7,353 bases of DNA, taken from positions 1 through 7,353 of the forward strand of contig JASJAL010000416.1 in the NCBI GenBank assembly GCA_030067055.1. The letters run 5' to 3'. Positions 1 through 7,096 of the stretch are shown here, piece after piece. The position numbers were made by a program, and so were the translations under genes. Within the stretch, counting starts at the first letter, position 1, and each line of letters opens with the position of its first letter. The notes beneath the pieces are model-generated. The model saw only the letters and a list, made by a program, of their open reading frames with translations. It did not search any database and had not been told where the DNA came from. This DNA is from Kiloniellales bacterium. Lineage in GTDB: Bacteria > Pseudomonadota > Alphaproteobacteria > Kiloniellales > JAKSBE01.

Positions 1-444
1 AATGTTGTGTGCTAGGTAGATCGGCGCCGGCATGTATTCCGAGGTCTCTTCGCAGGCGTAGCCGAACATGATGCCCTGGTCGCCGGCCCCCTCATCCTTG
101 TTGCCGACGGCGTCGACGCCCATCGCGATGTCGCTCGACTGCTCGTGAATGTAATTCTCAATCACGGCATGGCGCCAATGAAAGCCCTTCTGCTCGTAGC
201 CGATGTCGCGCACCGCCGCGCGCACGACCTCCTGCAGCAGCTCGGAGGTCACGTCCTTCGGGCCGCGCACTTCGCCCGCCAGGACCACCCGATTGGTCGT
301 GGTCATGGTCTCGACGGCGACGCGGGACAGCGGATCGTGGGCCAAGAAAGTGTCCACGACGGCATCCGAGATCCGATCGCAGACCTTGTCCGGATGGCCT
401 TCGGACACCGATTCGCTGGTGAAGAGATAGTTGCCTTGGCGCAC
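1..444 (-). CDS. metK: S-adenosylmethionine synthetase, N-terminal 148 residues (runs off the window)
   Basis: MetK (methionine adenosyltransferase) makes S-adenosylmethionine from methionine and ATP in the cytoplasm. Translating from 444 gives a protein beginning [20 protein letters not shown], the characteristic family N-terminus, with the ATP/methionine-binding SEGHPDK segment at residues 14-20. The family signature [12 protein letters not shown] lies at residues 119-130. The frame is open to base 1, and since MetK proteins are about 385-400 residues, roughly 240 residues lie outside the window. I chose the GTG at 442-444 because an excellent Shine-Dalgarno (451-458) sits 6 bases upstream and the protein starts where the family normally starts. 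It follows the XRE regulator gene after a 281-bp leader, so it may have its own promoter or leader control. Its product supplies the SAM used by MiaB, encoded upstream. Identity is secure. Confidence 0.97.
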   Translation of the reverse strand, partial: MRQGNYLFTSESVSEGHPDKVCDRISDAVVDTFLAHDPLSRVAVETMTTTNRVVLAGEVRGPKDVTSELLQEVVRAAVRDIGYEQKGFHWRHAVIENYIHEQSSDIAMGVDAVGNKDEGAGDQGIMFGYACEETSEYMPAPIYLAHNI

Positions 445-450
445 GCCGCG

Positions 451-458
451 TCCTCCTT
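451..458 (-). promoter_or_regulatory. metK ribosome binding site
   Basis: The minus strand reads AAGGAGGA here, a near-perfect match to the 16S rRNA anti-Shine-Dalgarno, 6 bases before the GTG start of metK. It decides the start codon. A minus-strand CCTCC at 484-488 could pair with the GGAGG core at 452-456. Confidence 0.85.
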
Positions 459-555
459 GAGTTCAGTGCGGTCTGCGGATTGCGGAGGCCAGAGGGGATC
501 AATGGGCTCCGGCCCGGGACGGCGCGCGACCGACGACCTGCTGGTAGGCGTCAAT

Positions 556-585
556 GACGGTCCCGGCGGCCGGGAATGTGCCGTC
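556..585 (-). other. Two-part inverted repeat in the metK leader
   Basis: On the minus strand an outer stem GACGG (585-581) with CCGTC (560-556) encloses an inner stem CCCGG (574-570) with CCGGG (566-562). A 6-base bulge (580-575) lies on one side and a single A (561) on the other. Ten base pairs, all but two of them G-C, could form if this is transcribed. The bulge is the same sequence proposed as a -10 box below, so the RNA hairpin reading and the promoter reading compete. Confidence 0.4.
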
Positions 586-604
586 GAAGGAAAACCCGCG
601 TCAA
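575..604 (-). promoter_or_regulatory. Candidate metK promoter
   Basis: A TTGACG hexamer (604-599) matches the -35 consensus at five of six positions. Eighteen bases on is CACATT (580-575), which matches the -10 consensus at only three of six. Transcription would start near 568, giving a leader of about 125 bases. The weak -10 keeps confidence low, although alphaproteobacterial promoters often diverge there. Confidence 0.25.
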
Positions 605-675
605 GAGACAAACCGTCCCGAGCCGGTATGGTGCTTGCTAACGCTGCAGGAGAGCTGTTTCGATCTTGAGGTTCC

Positions 676-705
676 GCGCTCCCGGGGAAAGACCCCCCGG
701 GGCGC
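676..705 (-). other. Strong GC hairpin just past the XRE gene stop; possible terminator without a U-tract
   Basis: The minus strand can form an 11-bp stem, GCGC-CCCGGGG with CCCCGGG-GCGC, with one bulged A (at 680) and a 7-base loop (688-694). It begins 20 bases after the XRE stop codon. No T-run follows it on either strand, so it is not a classical intrinsic terminator. It could protect the mRNA 3' end, pause RNA polymerase or form part of the metK leader. Confidence 0.55.
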
Positions 706-725
706 AAAACTCTCATGGCAGGGCT

Positions 726-1208
726 TCAGGAGCCCTTCCCGTTCCTTTCGTCTTGACCTTCGGACGCGGCAAGCGCCTTGGTCAATTCGAAGATCCGCTT
801 GCGGACCTTGGGACTGGAAATCCGGTAATAGGCGCGGACGAGTTCGAGCGTCTCGCGCTTGGCCATGGGATCGAGCTCGGGGCCAATGGCCTCGAGCACC
901 GGTTCCGTGCTGCCCCGGATCTGCCCCGGCGAACTACCGGCGACTTCCTCCGTCATCTCGTCGAAGAAAAAGCCGACCGGCACGTCGAGGACGCGCGACA
1001 AATCAAAGAGCCGGCTGGCGCCGACGCGGTTTGCCCCACGTTCGTACTTCTGGACCTGCTGGAATGTCAGGCCGATCGCTTCCCCGAGCTTCTCTTGGCT
1101 CATGCCAAGCAACGTACGGCGCAAGCGCACCCGGCTGCCGACATGTACATCGATCGGATTGGGACTTCCCAGGCGGTCCACACTACCTGATGAGCGGCCG
1201 CGAGCCAT
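726..1208 (-). CDS. XRE-family HTH transcriptional regulator (PraR/PhrR-like)
   Basis: A 160-residue DNA-binding protein. Residues about 24-78 form a Cro/C1-type helix-turn-helix: VRLRRTLLGMSQEKLGEAIG, then TFQQVQKYERGANRV, then SRLFDLSRVLDVPVGFFFDE. Residues 1-20 are a polar leader, 85-112 look like a flexible linker, and 114-147 form a basic helical tail (LDPMAKRETLELVRAYYRIS onward). This layout and the position between lnt and metK match the alphaproteobacterial PraR/PhrR group. There phrR was described next to the acid-tolerance gene actA (an lnt homologue), and PraR represses surface and biofilm functions in rhizobia. That assignment rests on similarity and synteny, so I give no symbol. 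The ATG at 1206-1208 is preceded by GGTGAGG at 1214-1220, spacing 5. Its targets here are unknown; autoregulation through the AT-rich upstream gap is plausible. Confidence 0.9.
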   Translation of the reverse strand: MARGRSSGSVDRLGSPNPIDVHVGSRVRLRRTLLGMSQEKLGEAIGLTFQQVQKYERGANRVGASRLFDLSRVLDVPVGFFFDEMTEEVAGSSPGQIRGSTEPVLEAIGPELDPMAKRETLELVRAYYRISSPKVRKRIFELTKALAASEGQDERNGKGS

Positions 1209-1213
1209 GCTGA

Positions 1214-1220
1214 CCTCACC
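1214..1220 (-). promoter_or_regulatory. Ribosome binding site of the XRE regulator gene
   Basis: GGTGAGG on the minus strand lies 5 bases before the ATG at 1208, supporting this start over downstream alternatives. Confidence 0.65.
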
Positions 1221-1224
1221 TGTC

Positions 1225-1281
1225 TTGGTTCAACATTTAGGAGAATTTTTTTAATACGGCATGGCCTACTGGGTCAACCAA
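1225..1281. repeat. Widely spaced inverted repeat around the candidate XRE promoter
   Basis: On the plus strand TTGGTT at 1225-1230 is inverted as AACCAA at 1276-1281. The arms are 45 bases apart, about four helical turns, and flank the AT-rich patch. Only six bases match exactly, so chance is possible. Confidence 0.25.
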
Positions 1282-1312
1282 AGAGTGAAGCATTTCACAC
1301 ACGCGAAGCGAT

Positions 1313-2989
1313 TTAGGATCTTCGGCCTATGCCTATGGTTAAAAGAACACCGAAACCAAGCAGAATTGCAAGGCTCAGATTGCCTAACGCCGCGAAGGCG
1401 GTAGGGCCGGTCGCAGGTCGCGGCAATCCAGCGTCGATGACACCGCGAGCCCCCAAGGGTAGAAAGCGACGAACCCGTCCATATCCGTCCACCACTGCGG
1501 AGATGCCCGAATTGGCTACACGTACCAGTGGCAGGCCTTCCTCGACGGCCCGCAGTCGGGCGCTGACGAAATGCTGATAGGGTCCGGAGCTCTCACCGAA
1601 CCAAGCGTCGTTGGTGACATTCAGGAGCCATGCGGCCTCGCCCTCGCCGTCGGTCACCGCGCCGGGGAAGATTACCTCGTAGCAGATCAACGGTGAGACC
1701 GGCGGCAGTCCCTCGAACTCGAGGGTTTGGCGGCCGGGGCCGCGGCTGAAGTCGAGCCGCCCGTGGGTCAGTTTCGCCATGCCCAGGATCCGGGTGATCA
1801 GGTCGGGAACGTATTCCCCGAAGGGCACGAGGTGCTCCTTGTCGTAGACCGCCGTCGCCGCTCCGGCGGCGGACACCGCGGCCAGGCTGTTCCAGACCAG
1901 CGGCCCGCCCTGCGGATCGCGGGTCCAGCGCGGCAAGCCGGTGATCACGAGACCGTCTTGCGGGACCGCTGCCACCAGGCCGGCCATGGCCTCGGGGTTT
2001 TCGCCCAAGACGTAGGTGAAGGCCATTTCCGGCCAGATGACGTGGGTGATCCGGCCGGCGGCATCCTCGCCGTTCCCTGAGGCTTTCGCCGAGGCGTCGC
2101 CATCCCGGCTGAGCGTCACCAAGTCACGGAGGTGGCCCAGGCGCAGATCGTGCCGCCACTTCAGCCTCTGGTCCACCGCCGGCTGGACCAGCCGCAGGGT
2201 CACCCCGGGGACCAGATCGCTGCCCGGCTCCGGCGCGCCCGCCAAGCGGACCGTCCCACCGACCCAGACCAGGGCCAGCAGCGCCAGGCCGGCCACAGGC
2301 AGGCCCCACACCGCCCAGGCGCCACTCCGAACCGGCTTCCGATCGGCCCCGGGGCCCGCCCCCTGGTCGGCCCCGTGGTCGGCCAAGGTCGCGGGGGCGG
2401 CGGCCACCAGCACGGTCAGGAATGTCAGCCCCCAGACTCCGCCCAGTGCGGCGAGCTGAAGCATGGAGTCGGAGAAGGCCCAGACGGTGCCGGGCTGGTT
2501 CCAGGGAAAGCCTGTGAAGATCCAGCTGCGCAGCCACTCCAGGGCCAGCCAAGCCGTCGCCAGACTGACGATCCGGGCGGGACCCCGCCATAGGAAGCGC
2601 CTGGCGGCCGCCGCGGTGACCGCCGTGAACAGGGCCACAACGGCCGGCAGCCCGAGCACCGCGACCGGCAGGAACCACCAGAACTGCTCGGCGACGACCA
2701 GGACGGCGCTGCCGACCCAGAAAAGGCCCGCCAAGTGGTAACCGAAGCCGAAGCACCAGCCGACGGCCAGCGCCCGCCGGCTTCGCGCCGCCGCGTCGAG
2801 CAGCCAAACCAGCCCGGTGAAGGCCGGCCAGAGCAGGGGAACCAGGTAGAGCGGCGGCAGTGCCAGGGCTGCGAGCAGCCCGAGGCCGAATGCCGCGAGC
2901 GCGGCCCGCCTCGTCGAGAGACCCCCGAGGCCCCTGGCCAGACGGGGCAGCGCGCCGCGGCGCAGCGCGCCCACGGCCTCGGTCGTCAC
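1313..2989 (-). CDS. lnt: Apolipoprotein N-acyltransferase
   Basis: Lnt is the inner-membrane enzyme that adds the third acyl chain, taken from a phospholipid, to the N-terminal cysteine of lipoproteins. The 558-residue product has a hydrophobic N-terminal half with several membrane segments (about 30-65, 72-130, 140-200 and 226-247). A periplasmic nitrilase-type domain (about 262-515) and a last membrane helix (about 537-555) follow. The catalytic triad is visible: Glu321 in VIWPEMAF, Lys384 in YDKEHLVPFGEYVP and Cys436 in LICYEVIFP. The 52-residue Lys-Cys spacing equals that of the E. coli enzyme, and the accessory Glu392 and Glu438 are also present. The GTG start overlaps the corC stop (GTGA). 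Oddities are a four-residue repeat in the loop at 203-218 and AT-richer codons (ATA, TTA, CTT, AGA) in the last 25 or so codons. In Sinorhizobium the homologue is the acid-tolerance gene actA. Confidence 0.96.
   Translation of the reverse strand: MTTEAVGALRRGALPRLARGLGGLSTRRAALAAFGLGLLAALALPPLYLVPLLWPAFTGLVWLLDAAARSRRALAVGWCFGFGYHLAGLFWVGSAVLVVAEQFWWFLPVAVLGLPAVVALFTAVTAAAARRFLWRGPARIVSLATAWLALEWLRSWIFTGFPWNQPGTVWAFSDSMLQLAALGGVWGLTFLTVLVAAAPATLADHGADQGAGPGADRKPVRSGAWAVWGLPVAGLALLALVWVGGTVRLAGAPEPGSDLVPGVTLRLVQPAVDQRLKWRHDLRLGHLRDLVTLSRDGDASAKASGNGEDAAGRITHVIWPEMAFTYVLGENPEAMAGLVAAVPQDGLVITGLPRWTRDPQGGPLVWNSLAAVSAAGAATAVYDKEHLVPFGEYVPDLITRILGMAKLTHGRLDFSRGPGRQTLEFEGLPPVSPLICYEVIFPGAVTDGEGEAAWLLNVTNDAWFGESSGPYQHFVSARLRAVEEGLPLVRVANSGISAVVDGYGRVRRFLPLGARGVIDAGLPRPATGPTAFAALGNLSLAILLGFGVLLTIGIGRRS
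2336..2383 (-). repeat. 12-bp tandem repeat within lnt (encodes ADHG ADQG AGPG ADRK)
   Basis: Four consecutive 4-residue units, A-D/G-x-G/K, at Lnt residues 203-218 come from a roughly 12-bp DNA period. The two best copies on the plus strand share TGGTCGGCC at 2364-2372 and 2376-2384. The repeat lies in the loop between the last two membrane segments before the periplasmic domain, predicted cytoplasmic by the E. coli Lnt topology. It keeps the reading frame. Confidence 0.6.
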
Positions 2990-4011
2990 CGCTCCGACGC
3001 CTCTTTCTCGGCCTTGACCGGGGCCTCCGCCTCTTGCCGGGTCTCCGGAGCGCTCTCCGACACCGGCTCGGGCACTGCGTCGTCGGCCGACTCGGTCTCG
3101 CTCGGCGTGCGGCGCACCCGCAAACGCTTGATCCGCCGCGGATCGGCCTCCATGACCTCAAAGCTGACGCCCGAAGAGTGCAGAATCAGCTCGCCTCGGG
3201 TCGGCACACGGCCGGCGATGGTGGCGACCAAGCCGCCCAGGGTGTCGATGTCTTCCTCGCGTTCCTCCTGGGTCAGCACCTGGCCGAAGGCCTCCTCGAA
3301 CTCGTCGACGTCGACCCGAGCGTCGGCGACCAGGGAGCCGTCCGGCCAGCGGACCAGGCGCGGGCCGGCTTCGGCGTCGTGCTCGTCCTCGATCTCGCCG
3401 ACGATCTCCTCGACCAGGTCCTCGATGGTGATCAGGCCGTCGGTACCGCCGAACTCGTCGACAACCAGGGCCAGGTGGACCCGCGACAGGCGCATCTGCA
3501 GAAGCAAGTCGAGGACCCGCATCGAGGGCGCGACGAAGAGCACGCCGCGGGTCAGGCCAGCCAGGCTGAACTTGCGCTCGCTCTTGACCGCGGCCAGAAC
3601 GTCCTTGATGTGGACGAAGCCGACCACGTCGTCCAGGTTGCCGCGATAGACCGGCACCCTGGAATGACCCTTGCCGCTGGTCACGGCGATGACCTCGTCC
3701 AGCGGCGCCGAGATGTCGACGCCGGCAATGTCGGCGCGCGGCACCATGACATCGTAGGCGGTGAGGTGACGCAGCTTGAGGATGTTGCCGAGCATCACGC
3801 GCTCGTGGCTGCCGATGGCGATATCGGCCTGTTCCTCGCGCTCGGTCTCCTCGATGATTTCCTCGATGGTGTCGCGCAGGCTGTTGTCGCCGTTGCGGCC
3901 CCGAAGGCGGCCGCGCAGCCGCGCCCAGAAACCGGTCAGCGGCGAATCGTCGCCGGACTGGTCCTTGGACTTAGAGAGATCAGACGTTTCGCTGGTCGCG
4001 CTCATTCGCAT
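2986..4011 (-). CDS. corC: CorC/HlyC-family CBS-domain protein (hemolysin-like, magnesium/cobalt efflux accessory)
   Basis: A 341-residue soluble protein without membrane segments, so it is the short CorC type lacking the N-terminal DUF21/CNNM membrane domain. A polar, acidic N-terminus (1-66) precedes a CBS pair at about 85-145 (MVPRADIAGVD, SRVPVYRGNLDDVVGFVHIK) and 150-208 (ALVVDEFGGTDGLITIEDLV, then EEIVGEIEDE). A CorC_HlyC C-terminal domain follows at about 218-300 (DGSLVADARVDVDEF, EDIDTLGGLV). Residues 301-341 are a low-complexity Glu/Ala tail. CBS pairs commonly bind adenine nucleotides. CorC is linked genetically to Mg/Co efflux in enterobacteria, but the role in alphaproteobacteria is not settled. 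The ATG at 4011 follows the ybeY stop TAG directly (TAGATG). A second ATG at 4005 would remove only two residues. The stop overlaps the lnt start. Confidence 0.93.
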   Translation of the reverse strand: MRMSATSETSDLSKSKDQSGDDSPLTGFWARLRGRLRGRNGDNSLRDTIEEIIEETEREEQADIAIGSHERVMLGNILKLRHLTAYDVMVPRADIAGVDISAPLDEVIAVTSGKGHSRVPVYRGNLDDVVGFVHIKDVLAAVKSERKFSLAGLTRGVLFVAPSMRVLDLLLQMRLSRVHLALVVDEFGGTDGLITIEDLVEEIVGEIEDEHDAEAGPRLVRWPDGSLVADARVDVDEFEEAFGQVLTQEEREEDIDTLGGLVATIAGRVPTRGELILHSSGVSFEVMEADPRRIKRLRVRRTPSETESADDAVPEPVSESAPETRQEAEAPVKAEKEASER

Positions 4012-4563
4012 CTAGCCGCCGCCGCTTGCCTCCCGCTTCGGCGGCAACCCGTTGTCCTCCGAGACTTGATATGGGTCGGGCAGTCCCAGACTGCCAAGGA
4101 TTCCTCGTTCCAGATCCTCCATGACCCGGGCCTCGGCCTCCGCTTCGTGGTCGTGGCCAAGCAGATGCAGGGTTCCGTGGACGACGAGGTGGCTGAAGTG
4201 AGCCGCCAGGGGCTTGCTCTGGGCCGCGGCCTCGCGACAGAGAGTCTCCCAGGCCAGCGCCACATCCCCGAGGATCAAGGCCATGCCGGGCGGCGGCGCG
4301 CTGCCGGGCGCCATGTTGGGAAAGGCAAGGACGTTGGTCGCGCTGTCGCGGCCGCGGTGGTCCCGGTTGAGCTGCCTCAGGGTCGCATCGTCGGCCAGAA
4401 GGATCGAGACCTCCGCACCCTCGAGGTCTGCTGCAGCCATATCCAGGGTCGCCGAAACCGCGCGCTCTGCCAGGGCCTCCGCCTCGGGCAGGGCCCGCGC
4501 CCAGTCACCGCCGTCGCGGCTGACCGGGGTCAGGTAGGATCTACTTCCGGGTTCGTCGCTCAT
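4012..4563 (-). CDS. ybeY: Endoribonuclease YbeY (rRNA maturation factor)
   Basis: YbeY is a zinc-dependent single-strand endoribonuclease needed for 16S rRNA 3'-end maturation and 70S ribosome quality control. The zinc motif HGTLHLLGHDH is at residues 129-139, with His129, His133 and His139 as ligands. The upstream conserved block is RGRDSATNVLAFPN (70-83), with Arg70 probably matching the conserved arginine. LILGDVALAWETL (96-108) is also typical. At 183 residues it is somewhat longer than the E. coli protein. The first 20 residues do not clearly show the first beta strand seen in relatives; an in-frame TAA 18 bases upstream rules out an earlier start. The Shine-Dalgarno is weak (AAAGG, 12 bases before ATG), which suggests coupling to translation arriving from phoH. 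The PhoH-YbeY pairing is one of the most conserved neighbourhoods in bacteria. Confidence 0.95.
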   Translation of the reverse strand: MSDEPGSRSYLTPVSRDGGDWARALPEAEALAERAVSATLDMAAADLEGAEVSILLADDATLRQLNRDHRGRDSATNVLAFPNMAPGSAPPPGMALILGDVALAWETLCREAAAQSKPLAAHFSHLVVHGTLHLLGHDHEAEAEARVMEDLERGILGSLGLPDPYQVSEDNGLPPKREASGGG

Positions 4564-4637
4564 TTCTGCCGGGGACCTTTAGCGAACATCCTCGTCCGCC
4601 ACCCCCGCCTCACGGGCGGCACAGTCTTCACAGCGCC
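4564..4637 (-). other. phoH-ybeY gap holding an open in-frame extension of phoH
   Basis: This 74-bp gap is the only sizeable one in an otherwise overlapping operon. Reading on in frame from the phoH TGA (4640-4638), 25 sense codons follow before a TGA at 4562-4560. That TGA overlaps the ybeY ATG as ATGA. Within the stretch an ATG at 4589-4587 could start a 9-codon peptide, MFAKGPRQK. A small CCGCC/GGCGG hairpin with a 5-base loop lies at 4605-4619. No T-tract follows, so it is not an intrinsic terminator. Confidence 0.5.
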
Positions 4638-5647
4638 TCATCGCTTCGCGTCCCGGCCCCGACCGGCAGTTTCATTGGCCTTGTCCCGTGCCTCGTAGGC
4701 GCGGACGATTCGGGTCACCAGATTGTGACGCACGACATCTACATCAGTGAACTGCACAAGGGCCACGGAGTCCATCCCCGTCAGAAGGTCGACGGCGTCG
4801 CGCAGCCCGGAGAGCTGGCCCCGGGGCAGGTCCACCTGGGACAGGTCGCCGGTCACCGCCATCCGCGAGTTTTCACCCAGACGGGTTAAGAACATCTTCA
4901 TCTGGACCGGGGTGGCATTTTGCGCCTCGTCCAAGATGATGAAGGAGTTCGCCAGGGTGCGTCCGCGCATGAAGGCCAGGGGCGCCACCTCGATCTCGCC
5001 GCTGGCCAGCCGGTTGGCAACCTGGTCGGCCGGCAGCATGTCGAAGAGCGCGTCGTAGAGCGGCCGGAGGTAGGGATCGACCTTCTCGCGCAGATCGCCG
5101 GGCAGGAAGCCCAGACGCTCGCCGGCCTCGACCGCAGGGCGCGACAGGATGATCCGATCGACCCGCCCCTCGAGCATCATGCTGACCGCCACCGCGACCG
5201 CCAGATAGGTCTTGCCCGTGCCGGCCGGCCCGATGCCGAACACCAGCTCGTGCTGCAGCAGGGCCTCGATGTAACCGGCCTGGTTGGCGGAGCGGGGCGT
5301 CACCTGGCGCTTGCGGGTCTTGACCGTAAGGGCGTCCTCGTGCACCGCCTCGGCGCCGGCCTGGCCTTCCGGCGCGTCACGGCTCAGGCGCACCACCGCG
5401 TCGACCTCGGCCTGGCCGACCTCCATGCCCTTCTCCAGCCGGGCGTAGAGCGCCTTGAGGGCGTGCTGCGCGGCCTGCACCAACTCCGGAGGCCCCGAGA
5501 TCGCGAGGCGATTGCCGCGGGTCGCGACCGAGACCCCGAGTTGGGTTTCGAGGCGCGACAGGTTCTCGTCGTGCTGTCCGAAGAGCTGGGGCAGCAGGCT
5601 GTTGTCGTCGAACTGAAGCATCAGGGAATTGGCGTTCCGTGCCCGGC

Positions 5648-5651
<4 letters not shown>
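4638..5651 (-). CDS. phoH: PhoH-family P-loop ATPase (YbeZ)
   Basis: A 337-residue PhoH-like ATPase of the YbeZ type, encoded next to ybeY, with which it is thought to act in RNA metabolism and rRNA processing. The N-terminal part (12-72: [14 protein letters not shown], then a KH-like segment ending in [18 protein letters not shown]) precedes a basic linker (about 90-120) and the ATPase domain. Walker A GPAGTGKT is at 141-148, [18 protein letters not shown] at 170-187, Walker B IILDEAQN at 238-245 and the sensor-like [10 protein letters not shown] at 267-276. [14 protein letters not shown] (307-320) supplies the late conserved arginines. The GTG start overlaps the miaB stop as GTGA, with GGAG at 5660-5663 eight bases upstream. 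The polar C-terminus ends at TGA 4640-4638, beyond which the frame stays open for 25 codons. The biochemical function of PhoH is still poorly defined. Confidence 0.95.

Positions 5652-7092
<1,441 letters not shown>

Positions 7093-7096
<4 letters not shown>

Larger units (their letters stand above)
445..725 (-). promoter_or_regulatory. metK leader / XRE-metK intergenic region
   Basis: This 281-bp stretch between the XRE gene stop and the metK start has no convincing ORF. It contains a strong hairpin (676-705), a second two-part hairpin (556-585), a small GGGC/GCCC hairpin within 507-518, a candidate promoter (575-604) and the metK Shine-Dalgarno. A long leader before metK would suit SAM-responsive control, but I see no match to the SAM-II or SAM/SAH riboswitch cores as I recall them. 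Whether metK is transcribed from here or by readthrough from the XRE gene cannot be decided from sequence. Confidence 0.5.
1209..1312 (-). promoter_or_regulatory. lnt-XRE intergenic region, probable promoter/operator of the XRE gene
   Basis: This is the longest gap after lnt and the most AT-rich stretch in the window, with a run of A on the minus strand at 1246-1254. On the minus strand TTGACC (1277-1272) followed by TATTAA (1256-1251) resembles -35 and -10 boxes, but the 15-base spacing is short. Flanking this are TTGGTT (1281-1276) and AACCAA (1230-1225), an inverted pair. A GTGAA-ATGC-TTCAC dyad lies at 1298-1285. It is a likely promoter of the regulator with autoregulatory sites; no T-tract terminator for lnt is visible. 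Confidence 0.45.

Noticed and set aside
145..716. Several ORFs on both strands over the metK 5' end and leader (145-669 plus, 158-502 minus, 303-716 minus)
   Set aside because: They overlap the true metK frame, show no family motifs, and the MetK N-terminus with its Shine-Dalgarno fixes the real gene.
445..725. Known SAM riboswitch upstream of metK
   Set aside because: I looked for the conserved cores of SAM-II and SAM/SAH as I recall them and found no convincing match. A covariance-model search would be decisive.
554..1213. Plus-strand ORFs opposite the XRE gene (554-1213, 666-1190, 859-1254)
   Set aside because: Their composition is biased, with no motifs, and the opposite strand encodes a clear HTH protein with a ribosome binding site.
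2124..3161. 345-codon minus-strand ORF overlapping lnt in another frame
   Set aside because: The protein is Arg/Gly/Ala/Pro-rich low complexity, and the lnt frame holds the full catalytic triad.
4605..4619. Intrinsic terminator between phoH and ybeY
   Set aside because: The stem is only 5 bp and no T-tract follows. The overlapping layout of the other genes argues against termination here.
2860..4698. 612-codon plus-strand ORF opposite corC and ybeY
   Set aside because: It is antisense to two clear genes with intact family motifs. Its protein is low-complexity (Asp/His/Arg/Ala/Gln-rich) with no recognisable domain. Such frames are expected opposite GC-rich genes.
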